Shown here in pieces: positions 54,885-64,000 of a stretch of DNA of 64,000 bases. The notes below the pieces were generated by a model. That model did no database searches. It was not told where the DNA came from and saw only the letters and a list, made by a program, of their open reading frames with translations. This DNA comes from Lepidostoma basale. Its lineage: Eukaryota > Arthropoda > Insecta > Trichoptera > Lepidostomatidae. The DNA lies in NCBI GenBank assembly GCA_022606425.2, contig JAHDVF020000517.1:434001-498000 (forward strand), given 5' to 3'. Each line of letters opens with the position of its first letter. The stretch's first letter is position 1. A program made the translations under genes and the position numbers.

Positions 54885-55110
54885 AAACGATGTTTTTTAA
54901 CTACTTCCACTTTTGTCTTTATTTAGACAGCGACCGGTTTCGCCAGGCTCGCTGGCATCGAAAGACTGGACCAGTCTATCGATGCCAGCGAGCCTGGCGA
55001 AACCGGTCTGTCTAAATAAAGACAAAAGTGGAAGTAGTTAAAAAACATCGTTTTATTTAATTATTATTTAAAATGAACTTCCATCAAGAGATTTCAGTAA
55101 AATCATTTGA
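54885..55110. repeat. Family C foldback, well preserved
   Basis: Arms pair almost perfectly from 54,888 to 55,062 around AAAGACTGGACCAGTC. The plus core: CTATCGA (54,976-54,982), GCCAG/CTGGC, GAAA, ACCGGT, C17 at 55,008. The minus core has CTTTCGA. Position 6 is T in both. The plus unit ends ATGAACTTCCATCAAGAG at 55,072, encoding MNFHQEISVKSF. Confidence 0.85.
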
Positions 55111-55197
55111 TTATCCTACATTTATGGTAGGTTTTATCATTGTGTATATTTAACATATTTAATATTAACAATAATACGCGGGTCAACCTAACCTCAC

Positions 55198-55326
55198 CTG
55201 AAGCGTCTTTATCCAGAATAGAAGTGAGAAAACTGTCACCGATTGTTCGCAATGATTGCAGACAAGCGCACAACAAAAGGGGAGAATTGTACCGCGGAAC
55301 GGTTGCCGACAAGATCTGTATTGTCC
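55198..55326 (-). CDS. Candidate internal exon, function unknown
   Basis: Minus-strand block GC-richer than its surroundings, open throughout in one frame (ATVPRYNSPLLLCACLQSLR, then TIGDSFLTSILDKDAS). It ends with a good splice donor (CTTCAG then GTGAGG at 55,198). Possible acceptors are TTACAAG before 55,326 or AATACAG before 55,315. With the first, the phase fits the exon at 62,869-62,965. No protein family was recognised. Weak points: a poor polypyrimidine tract and no conservation evidence. Could be chance. Confidence 0.25.
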
Positions 55327-56427
55327 CTTGTAAGATTATCTGGCGGCCGCGGGTAACAAAACGCCTTGAAAGATCTTTAATGTAGAGATGGTGTGCACAT
55401 CCGCATTTGCGAGGCATCCGCAATATTATTCTATCTTTAATTATTTAAAATATATATTTTAATACAATTGTAGGGCACCATGCTCTAAACACAAAGAATA
55501 CAGTGACACAATTTTTTTCACGCTGCTTTTAAAAGTACAATTTCAGATATATTGTAGAAAAAGCGTTAATTAAAGCAACGAAAGAAGCTTTCATTTGAAA
55601 CACGATTTTTTGCCTTGTTACACCGCCTTTAATATGTTTTAATTTCTACTTATAAAGAAAATCATGTTGTTCGTTAGAAAGTATATTTTCTACTTACTTT
55701 TCAGGTAATAAGACGTGACAAGCGAGGAAAATTACAAGACTATTATTAGGCACTATTAAAGCGCTAAAAAACCTTCCATCGGCCTGCGTGTGTGAGTGGC
55801 ACTAGTTCACACGATTATACGAGTATGCTGTTCCAGTATTTATGTGTTCGTATAATGTGTGTTTCAGCATGTATCCACGTACGTAGTAGGGTCCATTCAT
55901 ATATACAAATCAGAAGCGTGCCAGACACGTTAGAGGCGGATACGACAATAATCTTGTGAGGTATGTATGAAAACTACGTTATATTATATACGTATTTTTT
56001 CTTAAGAGTAGTAAGAGTTTTCAGGTATATTTGTTATGTACGATTAATTTTGCTGTACCCCGCTACGCACAAATAGTCTGCCTTTGGTGATACTGATAGT
56101 AATTCGATGTGGATATTTTAAGAGTCAGTACTCTAATTTTTTCTTTGTAGTAAAATCTTATTATTTATTTTATAAACAGAACATATCCTGATAAGCATGT
56201 GTAATTTCGAAAACGTCTTATATACCACGATATGTGTCTGCTACGCTTTATCTATACTATAAATACGAATAAATATTTACTCTATATCGTGTAGTAGGAA
56301 GAATGCAAGGTGAACCACGGAATTATGTGTTATGACATGTTTGGCAACTATTAGAATGCAATGAAAATAAGTTTTAAATCAATTGTGGGCTGAGTTAGAG
56401 TTTTCGTTTGAAGATAAGAAGGTAATA
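55327..56427. other. No recognised gene
   Basis: Unique AT-rich DNA without domains or repeat matches. Confidence 0.4.
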
Positions 56428-57655
56428 TTAGGTCCTTACATATGAAATTGGCGTTTTGCCGTACTGGCAACTTTGATCTCAAATATCTTCTCTTTGGTTA
56501 GGAATTCCAAATTCAATTTTATACAGCTATTTACTCAAGTATTTGTGTTTTGAAAATTATAATTCATTTGTTTTTTCCTCAATTGTTTTTTTTCTTTGCG
56601 TCACTCAGTTTACAAAATGGAAAACTTGAAATATCGCGTTATTTACGAGTACGAGTTCCACCGTGGCACCAGTGCTGCAGAAACGACTCGAAGGATTATT
56701 GATGTGTATGGCGACGGTGCCGCAAAAGAAAACACAGTACGTTTTTGGTTCCAACGTTTTCGTTCTGGAAATTTCGACCTGCAGAACAAGCCTCGTGGAC
56801 GGCCGGAGACCAAAGTTGATAATGAAGAATTGAAGGCTATTGTGGAAGCGGATCCATCGCAAACCACGTCCGAGTTAGCTGCAGGCTGCGGTGTTAGTGA
56901 TAAAACTGTTTTAATCCACTTGAAGCAAATTGGGAAGGTGAAAAAGCTTGAAAGGTGGGTACCTCACGAATTGAGTGAAGCAAATCAACAAACGCGCGTT
57001 GAATGCTGCGTTGCATTACTCAACCGGCCAAATAATTAAGGGATTTTGAATCGAATCATTACCTGTGATGAAAAGTGGATCCTGTATGATAATCGGAAGC
57101 GCTCATCGCAATGGCTGAACCCTGCCGAACCAGTCAAGCCATGCCCCAAGCGAAAATTGACTCCAAAAAAGTTACTTGTGAGCGTTTGGTGGACTATTGC
57201 TGGTGTCGTTCACTGCAGCTTTCTTAAATCTGGCCAGACGCTTACGGCAGATGTCTATTGTCAGCAACTGCAAACCATGATGGAAAAGCTAGCTGCTAAA
57301 CAACCGAGGCTGGTTTATCGCTAAAGGCCACTGCTGCTTCATGATAACGCTAGACCACACACTGCACAACAGACGGCTACCAAATTAGAAGAGCTTTATT
57401 TGGAATGTCTAAGACATCCACCGTACTCTCCGGACCTTGCCCCAACAGATTGCTATTTTTTTCGAAATTTGGATAACTTCTTGCAAGGGAAAAAATTCAA
57501 CTCCGATGGGGCAGTCCAAACCGACTTCAAAGATTTTATTGATTCCCGTCCGAATGGTTTTTTTAGTAAAGGAACGAATAAATATATTATATTTAAAAAA
57601 AATCAACTTTATGTTCCTTCCATACAAAACGCCAATTTCATATGTAAGGGCCTAA
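56428..57655 (+). mobile_element. Mariner transposon, almost full length
   Basis: 31-bp terminal inverted repeats at 56,428-56,458 and 57,625-57,655 (TTAGGTCCTTACATATGAAA and its inverse, with one or two mismatches), flanked by TA target duplications (56,426-27 and 57,656-57). Length 1,228 bases, slightly short of the roughly 1.3 kb usual for mariners because of a deletion near 57,580. Confidence 0.95.
56617..57600 (+). pseudogene. Mariner transposase (DD34D), inactivated
   Basis: Cut-and-paste transposase. Start at 56,617 (MENLKYRVIY). HTH region with NTVRFWFQRFRSGNFDLQ, the linker KPRGRPETKVD, WVPHEL at about residue 110, then the catalytic triad TCDEKW, HDNARPHTA and PPYSPDLAPTDCYFF. Exactly 34 residues separate the second and third aspartates. 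Two in-frame stops (TAA at 57,037 and 57,322) break it, but the frame is otherwise continuous. The last 20 or so residues are missing: after FFSKGTN the sequence jumps to 3' untranslated DNA by deletion. Confidence 0.95.
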
Positions 57656-57754
57656 TATACTCAAACCACTATAATAGCATTAACGATATTCACTTGGAAT
57701 TGAAATAACAACGCTGTTTATATTCCACTTTGATTTATTACATATTTTTATAAA

Positions 57755-57960
57755 ATAAAAATGTCAACCATAATATATTTCGGAGGTAACCTCCACCCTG
57801 AGGTAAAAATATATAATTGAGTCGTATATTTACACCTGAGGATGAAGGATTCCTACCAAACGTATCGTGGATGAGATTAAAAATATTTAATAAATTTAGG
57901 TGGAATATAAAAAACATTGTTATTTTAATTCTAAGTGTATTACAATAGAATTACAAAGGT
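57755..57960. repeat. Family E foldback, decayed
   Basis: Left half GGAGGTAACCTCCACCCTGAGG (minus, with intact-looking stem II). Right half CTGAGGATGAAGGATTC and CTACCAAACGTATCGTG. It ends near AATAGAATTACAAAGG, a decayed G/E ATG end. Confidence 0.6.
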
Positions 57961-58221
57961 TTAACACCATGATCTTCAATAAAGTGGCATTAACATGATT
58001 TAAAAAAAACTGTATCTTTTGTGAAAATTAAGTAAAAATATTAAAAAAGTATTATGATTTGTAAGATTAATGAGAAAAAAATTAAAATTTAAAAAAGCAT
58101 GATTATTTTCCGTAAACGTTATAAGAATAATTACATCTTTATAATTCACATACAAGAAGTCACTTCTTGACATCTTACTCAGAATAAAATAAAATAAAAA
58201 CTAACTAACAAACCATAATTT

Positions 58222-59667
58222 TTAAACCCAAATTTCTAAACACCTTTCGACAAATAATATTTTGTCTAAATTACAATCCGCCTACAGACGTTTCCATTCA
58301 ACGGAGGCGGGATTGCTTAGAGTCATGTCAGATTTAGTACTGGCAAACGAATCGGGCAAATTGGCACTGCTCTCCCTTCTGGACATGAGCGCTGCGTTTG
58401 ACACAATTGATCACTCATATCTTATCCAACGATTAGCGATCACGTATGGTTTTAGAGGTAATGCCATAGACTGGCTAAATTCATATCTGTCGGATCGTTC
58501 ACAAGCTGTGCAGCTAGCAGGTAAAAAATCCTCATTTACTAATATCCAATCTGGTGTGCCACAAGGCTCTGTTTTAGGACCCCTTTTGTTTATCATGTTG
58601 ACGAATGACGTTGCCAAAATAATCGAATCCTTTGGCCTCCTCTCACATTGCTATGCTGATGATCAGCAACTTTATTTTTTCTGCAACACTGATGACACCA
58701 AACATCTTACGTCAATAACTGTCAACTGCATTGATGCCATATCCAGATGGATGGCATCAAACAACCTTAAACTAAATCCATCCAAAACGGAATTTCTCTG
58801 GACTTCTTCCGCAAAGCGTCAACATCTTATCGATCATTCCTCAATTTCAACAGCTGACAATGATATCGTTCCCAAAAACTCCACAAAGCTTCTTGGTGTT
58901 TATCTTGACGCAAATCTGTCTCTAAAATCCCAAATTAATAACACGGTCAGCGCTAGTTTCTTCCACCTAAGACGATTAAAATCCATCAAAAGGAGTATTC
59001 CCCATGACACTTTCAAAACTCTTGTAAATTCCTTCGTTGTGTCACGACTTGATTATTGTAATGGAATTTATGCAAAAATTCCAAAACAACAAATAAACAA
59101 ACTTCAATCTGCATTCAATGCAGCAGCAAGGCTCATTAAAGGCATTCCAAAAAAGTCCCATGTAACGCAACATCTCAAAGAACTTAACTGGCTTAAAAGT
59201 TCAGAAAGAATCCAGTATAAACTCTGCTGGACAGTCTTCAAAGCGCTACATGGAATGGCACCAAGTTATATATCTGAAATCTGTATAACGTACAGCCTTA
59301 ATTCACGGAAATCCACACTTCGCTCGGCGAACTCCTCAGCAATGGGAAGATTAGTTGAGCCGAAGCGTTGCCCCAGTACAAATTTCGGGGATCGGGCGTT
59401 CGCGGTAGCCGGTCCATCAGCTTGGAACAATCTCCCTTCACACCTCAGATGCATAAATGATCCGACAGATTTCAGATCTAAACTGAAAACCCATCTTTTT
59501 CATATTTCATACCCAATTTAAACATTTATACTTTGTTCTACTATACTTTTAAACCGATCGTTTTTTAAGCGGTCACATTTAGATTTTTAAAACACGTCTT
59601 TATGCGCCCTTGAGGTGATTACATCACAAAAACGACGCTTTAAAAGTTAGCATATTATTATTATTAT
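58222..59667 (+). mobile_element. CR1/L2-like LINE, 5'-truncated, youngest copy
   Basis: Begins inside the RT palm (in-frame sequence before 58,262 reads KHLSTNNILSKLQSAYRRFH). It runs through a long open frame and a 3'UTR with TTGAGGTGATTACATCACAA and TTAAAAGTTAGCATATTA, ending in (TTA)n. Truncated relatives at 3.6, 30.9 and 47.8 kb share the 3' end. Confidence 0.9.
58262..59521 (+). CDS. LINE reverse transcriptase (partial)
   Basis: About 420 codons without a stop. Copies element RNA to DNA at the target site. RT motif A SLLDMSAAFDTIDHSYLI (catalytic D), motif B SGVPQGSVLGPLLF, motif C CYADDQQLYF. The thumb is followed by SRLDYCNGIYAKIPKQQ and the C-terminal LNWLKSSERIQYKLCW and FKALHGMAPSYI typical of the CR1/L2 group. 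It ends HLFHISYPI. The N-terminal RT blocks and endonuclease are missing, so it is not mobile by itself. The intact frame implies recent insertion. The start codon is not real: the frame simply opens at the truncation. Confidence 0.9.
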   Translation: MSKLQSAYRRFHSTEAGLLRVMSDLVLANESGKLALLSLLDMSAAFDTIDHSYLIQRLAITYGFRGNAIDWLNSYLSDRSQAVQLAGKKSSFTNIQSGVPQGSVLGPLLFIMLTNDVAKIIESFGLLSHCYADDQQLYFFCNTDDTKHLTSITVNCIDAISRWMASNNLKLNPSKTEFLWTSSAKRQHLIDHSSISTADNDIVPKNSTKLLGVYLDANLSLKSQINNTVSASFFHLRRLKSIKRSIPHDTFKTLVNSFVVSRLDYCNGIYAKIPKQQINKLQSAFNAAARLIKGIPKKSHVTQHLKELNWLKSSERIQYKLCWTVFKALHGMAPSYISEICITYSLNSRKSTLRSANSSAMGRLVEPKRCPSTNFGDRAFAVAGPSAWNNLPSHLRCINDPTDFRSKLKTHLFHISYPI

Positions 59668-60183
59668 CACGCCGTCTCGCCGAAGGGGTAGGCAGAATGA
59701 ATGAACTGCTACACTTATCTTTCCTGACATATTTCTCTCGATTCCTCAACATTCATACATCGTGTCATGCACGCGCGTCGATTTCTCTGACTCCTCACAT
59801 GGCCGACATTCAATATTTGATTTATTTGATCGTGCCACGATTTCCTCGGTCTTCCTCTATTTCTGGTTCTATTTACATGGTTAACATATAATTTTTTTAC
59901 CATTCTTTCTTCATTCATTCTTTACATATGTCCAAGCCATCTTAAAGATCCTTTCATTATTTTGTTCATTACACCATCATTCGCACCGCATTCACTTCTT
60001 ATATTTTCATTCGACACTTTATTATACACAGAGTATCGCACATTCGTCTAAGAGATCTCATTTCTACTGCATTTATTCTAATTTCATTCTTCTTTTGCCA
60101 GTTACATGCTTCGCTTCCATACATAAGGATCGGTAGAAGAACACCGTTGTGCACTGCCCTTCTAGCTTTTTTGGATAGGTTTT
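59668..60183 (-). mobile_element. LINE 3' end (family a)
   Basis: Reverse of the 32.4-kb LINE: begins with CACGCCGTCTCGCCGAAGGG right where the (TTA)n tail of the upstream LINE ends. Minus frame: MNEERMVKKLYVNHVNRTRN, GRPRKSWHDQINQIL and RNRRACMTRCMNVEES. Extends to AGCTTTTTTGGATAGG at 60,168. Close to the 32.4-kb copy. Confidence 0.85.
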
Positions 60184-62544
60184 TGTTTGCGATGAATAAA
60201 ATATATATATTTTAATATAGTCTATGCATATCATATCAACCGCGTGTCTGACTATTCTTTCACCTTAATATAAATAAGTTAATGAGTTTGTGGGTATATT
60301 GTAAACATGTTTCAAACAAAATGCTTTTATTTTGTGCGCGTAAACACGGATAAAGAAGACAAGCCCAGGTATATAAATACTCCGATGGTATGAATAAATC
60401 TTTTGTAAAGTAAATTATGCCGAAAAAATACAAAAAGTAATCGGCACACAAACAATAATGATTTTGCAAAAAAATCTAAAGCCGAAATTCATTTTTCTTC
60501 AATATTTATCGATATACAATACCTTAACATATTCTGATAAAAATTCTAAAGAGCTCAGACGAAAGGAGGGAAAAGCGATCTTCAATAACCGTGAACTCGA
60601 CTTTTATTCGGAGTGAAAAGGAAAACTTGTAATGGCTGTTAAAAAATAAACGGTTTTAGTCCTGGACGGATAATCGCCCCATAGTTCGGGCTCATGAAAG
60701 ACCTATTCAAAGGGTTGCTGAGTAGTCTACAAGTTTGAAAAAGCTGAATATTTAATGAGCAATTTCAATTTTCTCGGAAGATCGGAGGCTTATTGATTGA
60801 ACGAACATGCAAGTGGATGGAAGTATAAATGGAAGTAATTGAGGGCATTCATGTTAAACTGGATTGGAGCTGCACTTGAGGATTTTATTAATGAAATATT
60901 TCAATGACCGTATCGCCAAATTGCTGAGGAAAAATTGGTTTCAAATAAGTTTTTGTAAATTAATAAACTCTTCAATTTATATTTTGTTTTAAAAAAACAC
61001 ACATTGTTATTTATCCGAATACAGTAACGATACAATTTTCCGATAACATTAACAAGTTCATTTATTATTTAATTTTTGTTAATTTCTTTAAATTATCATA
61101 CTTCTTTTATGCAATATTGTTTAAAATATACGATTTTAACAATATTACGTATAATATATAATTAGAAAAAATATACTGTTTTATACCAATATTGTTTTTT
61201 TAAACCTTGATTTCTGTCCTTATACTAAACACAATGAGTTATTTTATTACACAAAAATAATATAGACAAGTCGTTGGACAAAAGCGATTTAATTAATAAT
61301 TTTTAAAACATTAAATTTAAATCGTCTTCTCTTTGATAAAATAATAAATACATATGTCGTCCATATTTGAATTAAATAATGTTTTATATATTATAACATA
61401 CATATATACAAAAAATAGTTAAAAACTTTTAGTGTATAGAATAGTAGAATAAGAAAGATTTTTATATTTTAAATATGCATTTATGTTTTATGATCTCATA
61501 ATAGTTTTAATTGGTAAAAAAAGATTTAATTATTCGATGTATAATATTAAAAAAAATATTCACGAGTTCCTCGTATGCTTTTGGTTTTTTATATTTAAAA
61601 AATCGAATCGTATTTGTAATCACAATTAAATGTTTTTTTTCACAATTATCTTATTCTTGTATCCATAACCATAATATGTTTTTATCAATCAAACCGAAAT
61701 GCAAATAAAAAGTTGCTGTAAAATATATTCTGCAAAGTGCAGGGATAAAATTAGATTCCACCGACTACCAACTACGTACATTTTAAATTATTTAACCTGG
61801 TCACCCTAAGTGGTAGGGATAATTACATTTTTTTAAACATTTTCCTGTAGAGTAAAATTTATTTTTTACGATTAAAGGTCCGAACTTTTGGTGATTAATT
61901 AGTTCACATTTTTATAGTAGAATTGTAGTAGTAGCTATATTATTTTCATAAAATAAATGTATAATTAAACTTCTAGAAAACGGACGTTTTTATTCGTATT
62001 AATTATAAAAATGTTTTTTTTTTCCATTTAAAAAGATTTAAAAAGATAAAACATTTCATTAAATTTTGTACTGAATTTTTTTTGTATTTTTAATTAATTT
62101 TATGTGGAATATTGCTGGTAAAGCATTTCGCGGTACATTGTAATTTGTATATTTATACATGATCGATTGACGCGATGATCGGCAGTTTGCGCAACAAAAG
62201 GTTTCATGAAATATCCCCCGCATATTTTAGTACTAATAATACAACATTTTACCTGTACACGGTGCCTCACACCGCGGCCTCTACTAAAAAATGGGTAGTC
62301 GCGGCTACGCGAAGAACGAATTACTTGACCTTAACTCCAGGTACTTTCGCATATAGGCAAACAGCATAACTTGAGTATGTTTTCGTACATTTGATTCACG
62401 GTTACTTTAAAAACAAAAACTTTATACTTTAGGCAACAACTTAAACAAATCATTTAAAGTATTATCTTGCGTCTAAAAAAATCATAACATATGGTATATT
62501 ATATATAGTTCTGATTGACAAAACTATTTAAACAAAACGTATAA
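60184..62544. other. AT-rich stretch, no gene recognised
   Basis: Contains a unique GC-richer segment at 60,540-60,900, a family J end at 61,955-62,000 (CTTCTAGAAAACGGACGTTT), and a GC-richer patch at 62,165-62,350 with an unsupported 64-codon frame. If the 62.9-kb exon is real, this is intron. Confidence 0.4.
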
Positions 62545-62680
62545 TTTTAAAATATTCGCCTTCACGTGTTGTGGTTTTTAGGCGTGAATATTAAAAAAAA
62601 TTGCCTTCTTCACAAACATGTTTCGGGCTATAGACACACTTTGGCGGTATACAAATTTTAACAATTAAAAACAACATTTT
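62545..62680 (-). repeat. Decayed family D/H unit
   Basis: AATATTCGCCTTCACGTGTT at the left (reversed ATG-led end) and ACAAACATGTTTCGGGC at about 62,612 (reversed GAAACATGT). The first box is lost. Confidence 0.5.
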
Positions 62681-62868
62681 ATTTCACTATAATGAGCTTT
62701 ATTTGATTTACTGATCAATTTATCGTTTTCAAATTGAATGACAATTTATTAAAGACATGTTTAAAACGATTGTTATGTCAATTCAAAGTTTAATGCAATA
62801 TATTATATATGTATAAATATTTATTATTTTAGTCATAGTAGAAATATAGTAAAAAAATATGTACTTAC

Positions 62869-62965
62869 GTAAGACATCACAGAATCCTGTTGATAGTAGA
62901 ACAACAAACACACACAAAAAGTTACTTATATTAACAAATTGGCATCTTCTTTTCACTAACGCCAT
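62869..62965 (-). CDS. Putative first coding exon with signal peptide
   Basis: Minus strand: ATG at 62,965 in an AATAATAATGGCG context, then MALVKRRCQFVNISN followed by a hydrophobic run FLCVFVVLLSTGFC, the pattern of a secretory signal peptide (basic start, hydrophobic core, small residues near a likely cleavage at STGFC). The exon ends in GATGTCTTAC followed by GTAAGTAC, a strong splice donor (phase 1, after 62,869). A TCAGTT initiator-like word lies about 80 bases upstream. The downstream exon is not certain. No repeat overlaps it. Product unknown: a secreted or membrane protein is the inference. Confidence 0.5.
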
Positions 62966-64000
62966 TATTATTTTTTAATCAGTCTTTCACATAAGTTCAA
63001 ACAAGAGTACAATATATATTTTTTGAAATAAACTGAAAGTTATACACACAAAACTAAAAAAGTATTTATTAAAAATCAAATTGAAAACCTATTTATAACA
63101 ACAAAATTCATGTCAATTTATCAAATACTTGAATTTGGTTCGAGGAAACTTAGTAGAATTAATGATTTAGAAAAAAACGGAAATACGAATATTTTTAAAC
63201 AAACCGACGATTATTAACATAATTACGATGATTTTTAAATAATAACATAATCATAGGTTTGCATATATGTGCAGTATTTAACCGTGACCCAGCAATTAAA
63301 AAAGCATTCAATTAAATATATTTTTTTTTCAACACAAGATTATTATTTATTCTGGAGAAAAAATAAAACCATTAAAGCAATTAAAAAAAAGCGATCGCCT
63401 ACAATCACAAAGTACTTGTCACTATAATTAATAAATTTACTTCCGATGAAAACGCGTAATCGGGAAATACTTGTAATAGGTATTTAAAATATTTTGTTTT
63501 TAAAATACGCATAGACTTCTAATAATATATAATTTTCATAAAGATATTACATTGTTCAGATAAAGATGATTAATATGTTTTCTTGAATACGTATTTTTTA
63601 ATAATTTTTAATATCAGTTTTCGCAATTTGCCGCCATCCAATAAATTCCGAGGAATAAGTTGGATAAAACTAAATACTCATTTTTAAATTTTCCGTTTTA
63701 TAAAAATACATTGTCGTATTAAATTTACGAACAAAATTTTATTCTATCATGTAAATAAATCAGTAAATGATTTAATAAAAATAATGAAAACATTAGCTTT
63801 AATGACAAAATTGCTACGTACATAAGCAAATATTCTGGCCTGTTGTTGCGTTTATGGCTAAAATTTCGAGTTTTGGTACGAATGGAGAGTTATTTACAAA
63901 ACGGATAAGTAAACTACACACTTGAAATGTACATAGATCGTATGTACATGTCATGTTCATAAGCTTATTAAATGTTCAAATATGTTCAATGGCGTTATGT
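62966..64000. other. Upstream region of the putative exon
   Basis: AT-rich DNA. If the exon is real, the first 100 bases hold its 5'UTR. No TATA box at a convincing position and no repeats recognised. Confidence 0.35.

Overview
This is AT-rich animal DNA, most likely from an insect with a large, repeat-laden genome. The evidence is mariner-type transposases, many truncated non-LTR retrotransposon (LINE) tails, tRNA-derived SINEs, MITE-like foldbacks, and the lack of any dense gene layout. The order cannot be fixed from the sequence. No intact multi-exon host gene is visible. The best host candidate is a first coding exon at the right edge (minus strand, 62,869-62,965): a signal-peptide-like start followed by a good splice donor. 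If that is real, much of the window may be its first intron. A second, weaker exon candidate in compatible phase lies at 55,198-55,326.

The most interesting content is a set of dispersed repeats built around hammerhead-ribozyme-like cores. At least six separate sequence families (here called A to F, with more decayed G and H) carry the order CTGANGA, a short stem-loop, GAAA, then a very short self-complementary stem III ending in a cleavable TC or TT. Nearly all occur as inverted pairs (foldbacks). Family A also occurs as head-to-tail copies: two 92-nt identical units at 39,059-39,244 with both cores intact, and a three-copy 107/108-bp array at 21,060-21,345. Such short-stem-III type I hammerheads are known from Penelope-like element terminal repeats and metazoan retrozymes, so these look like solo or non-autonomous relatives. 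Several families share a further feature: the unit ends in a conserved ATG-led segment whose copies often differ at synonymous positions.

Layout. 1-5 kb: foldbacks, a SINE, LINE tails. 5-10 kb: A-family inverted pairs around LINE debris. 10-15 kb: H foldback, LINE tails, SINE, a GC-rich island with Sox-like motifs. 15-24 kb: D, J, C, A, B and E repeats, two SINE families, the A tandem array, a mariner 5' fragment. 24-28 kb: AT-rich, poor in recognisable features, one RT palm remnant. 28-32 kb: MITE, LINE tails, B foldback. 32-38 kb: LINE tails, C and B foldbacks, nested LINEs. 38-42 kb: A cluster with the tandem hammerheads, D foldback, mariner 3' fragment. 42-47 kb: F pair around an RT fragment, nested MITEs. 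47-55 kb: A, H, D, C foldbacks, LINE tails, GC island. 56-60 kb: nearly complete but dead mariner, the best-preserved LINE RT, a minus LINE tail abutting it. 60-64 kb: quiet AT-rich DNA and the putative first exon.

All assignments come from reading the sequence. Family letters are local names, and repeat edges are good to roughly 5-20 bases.
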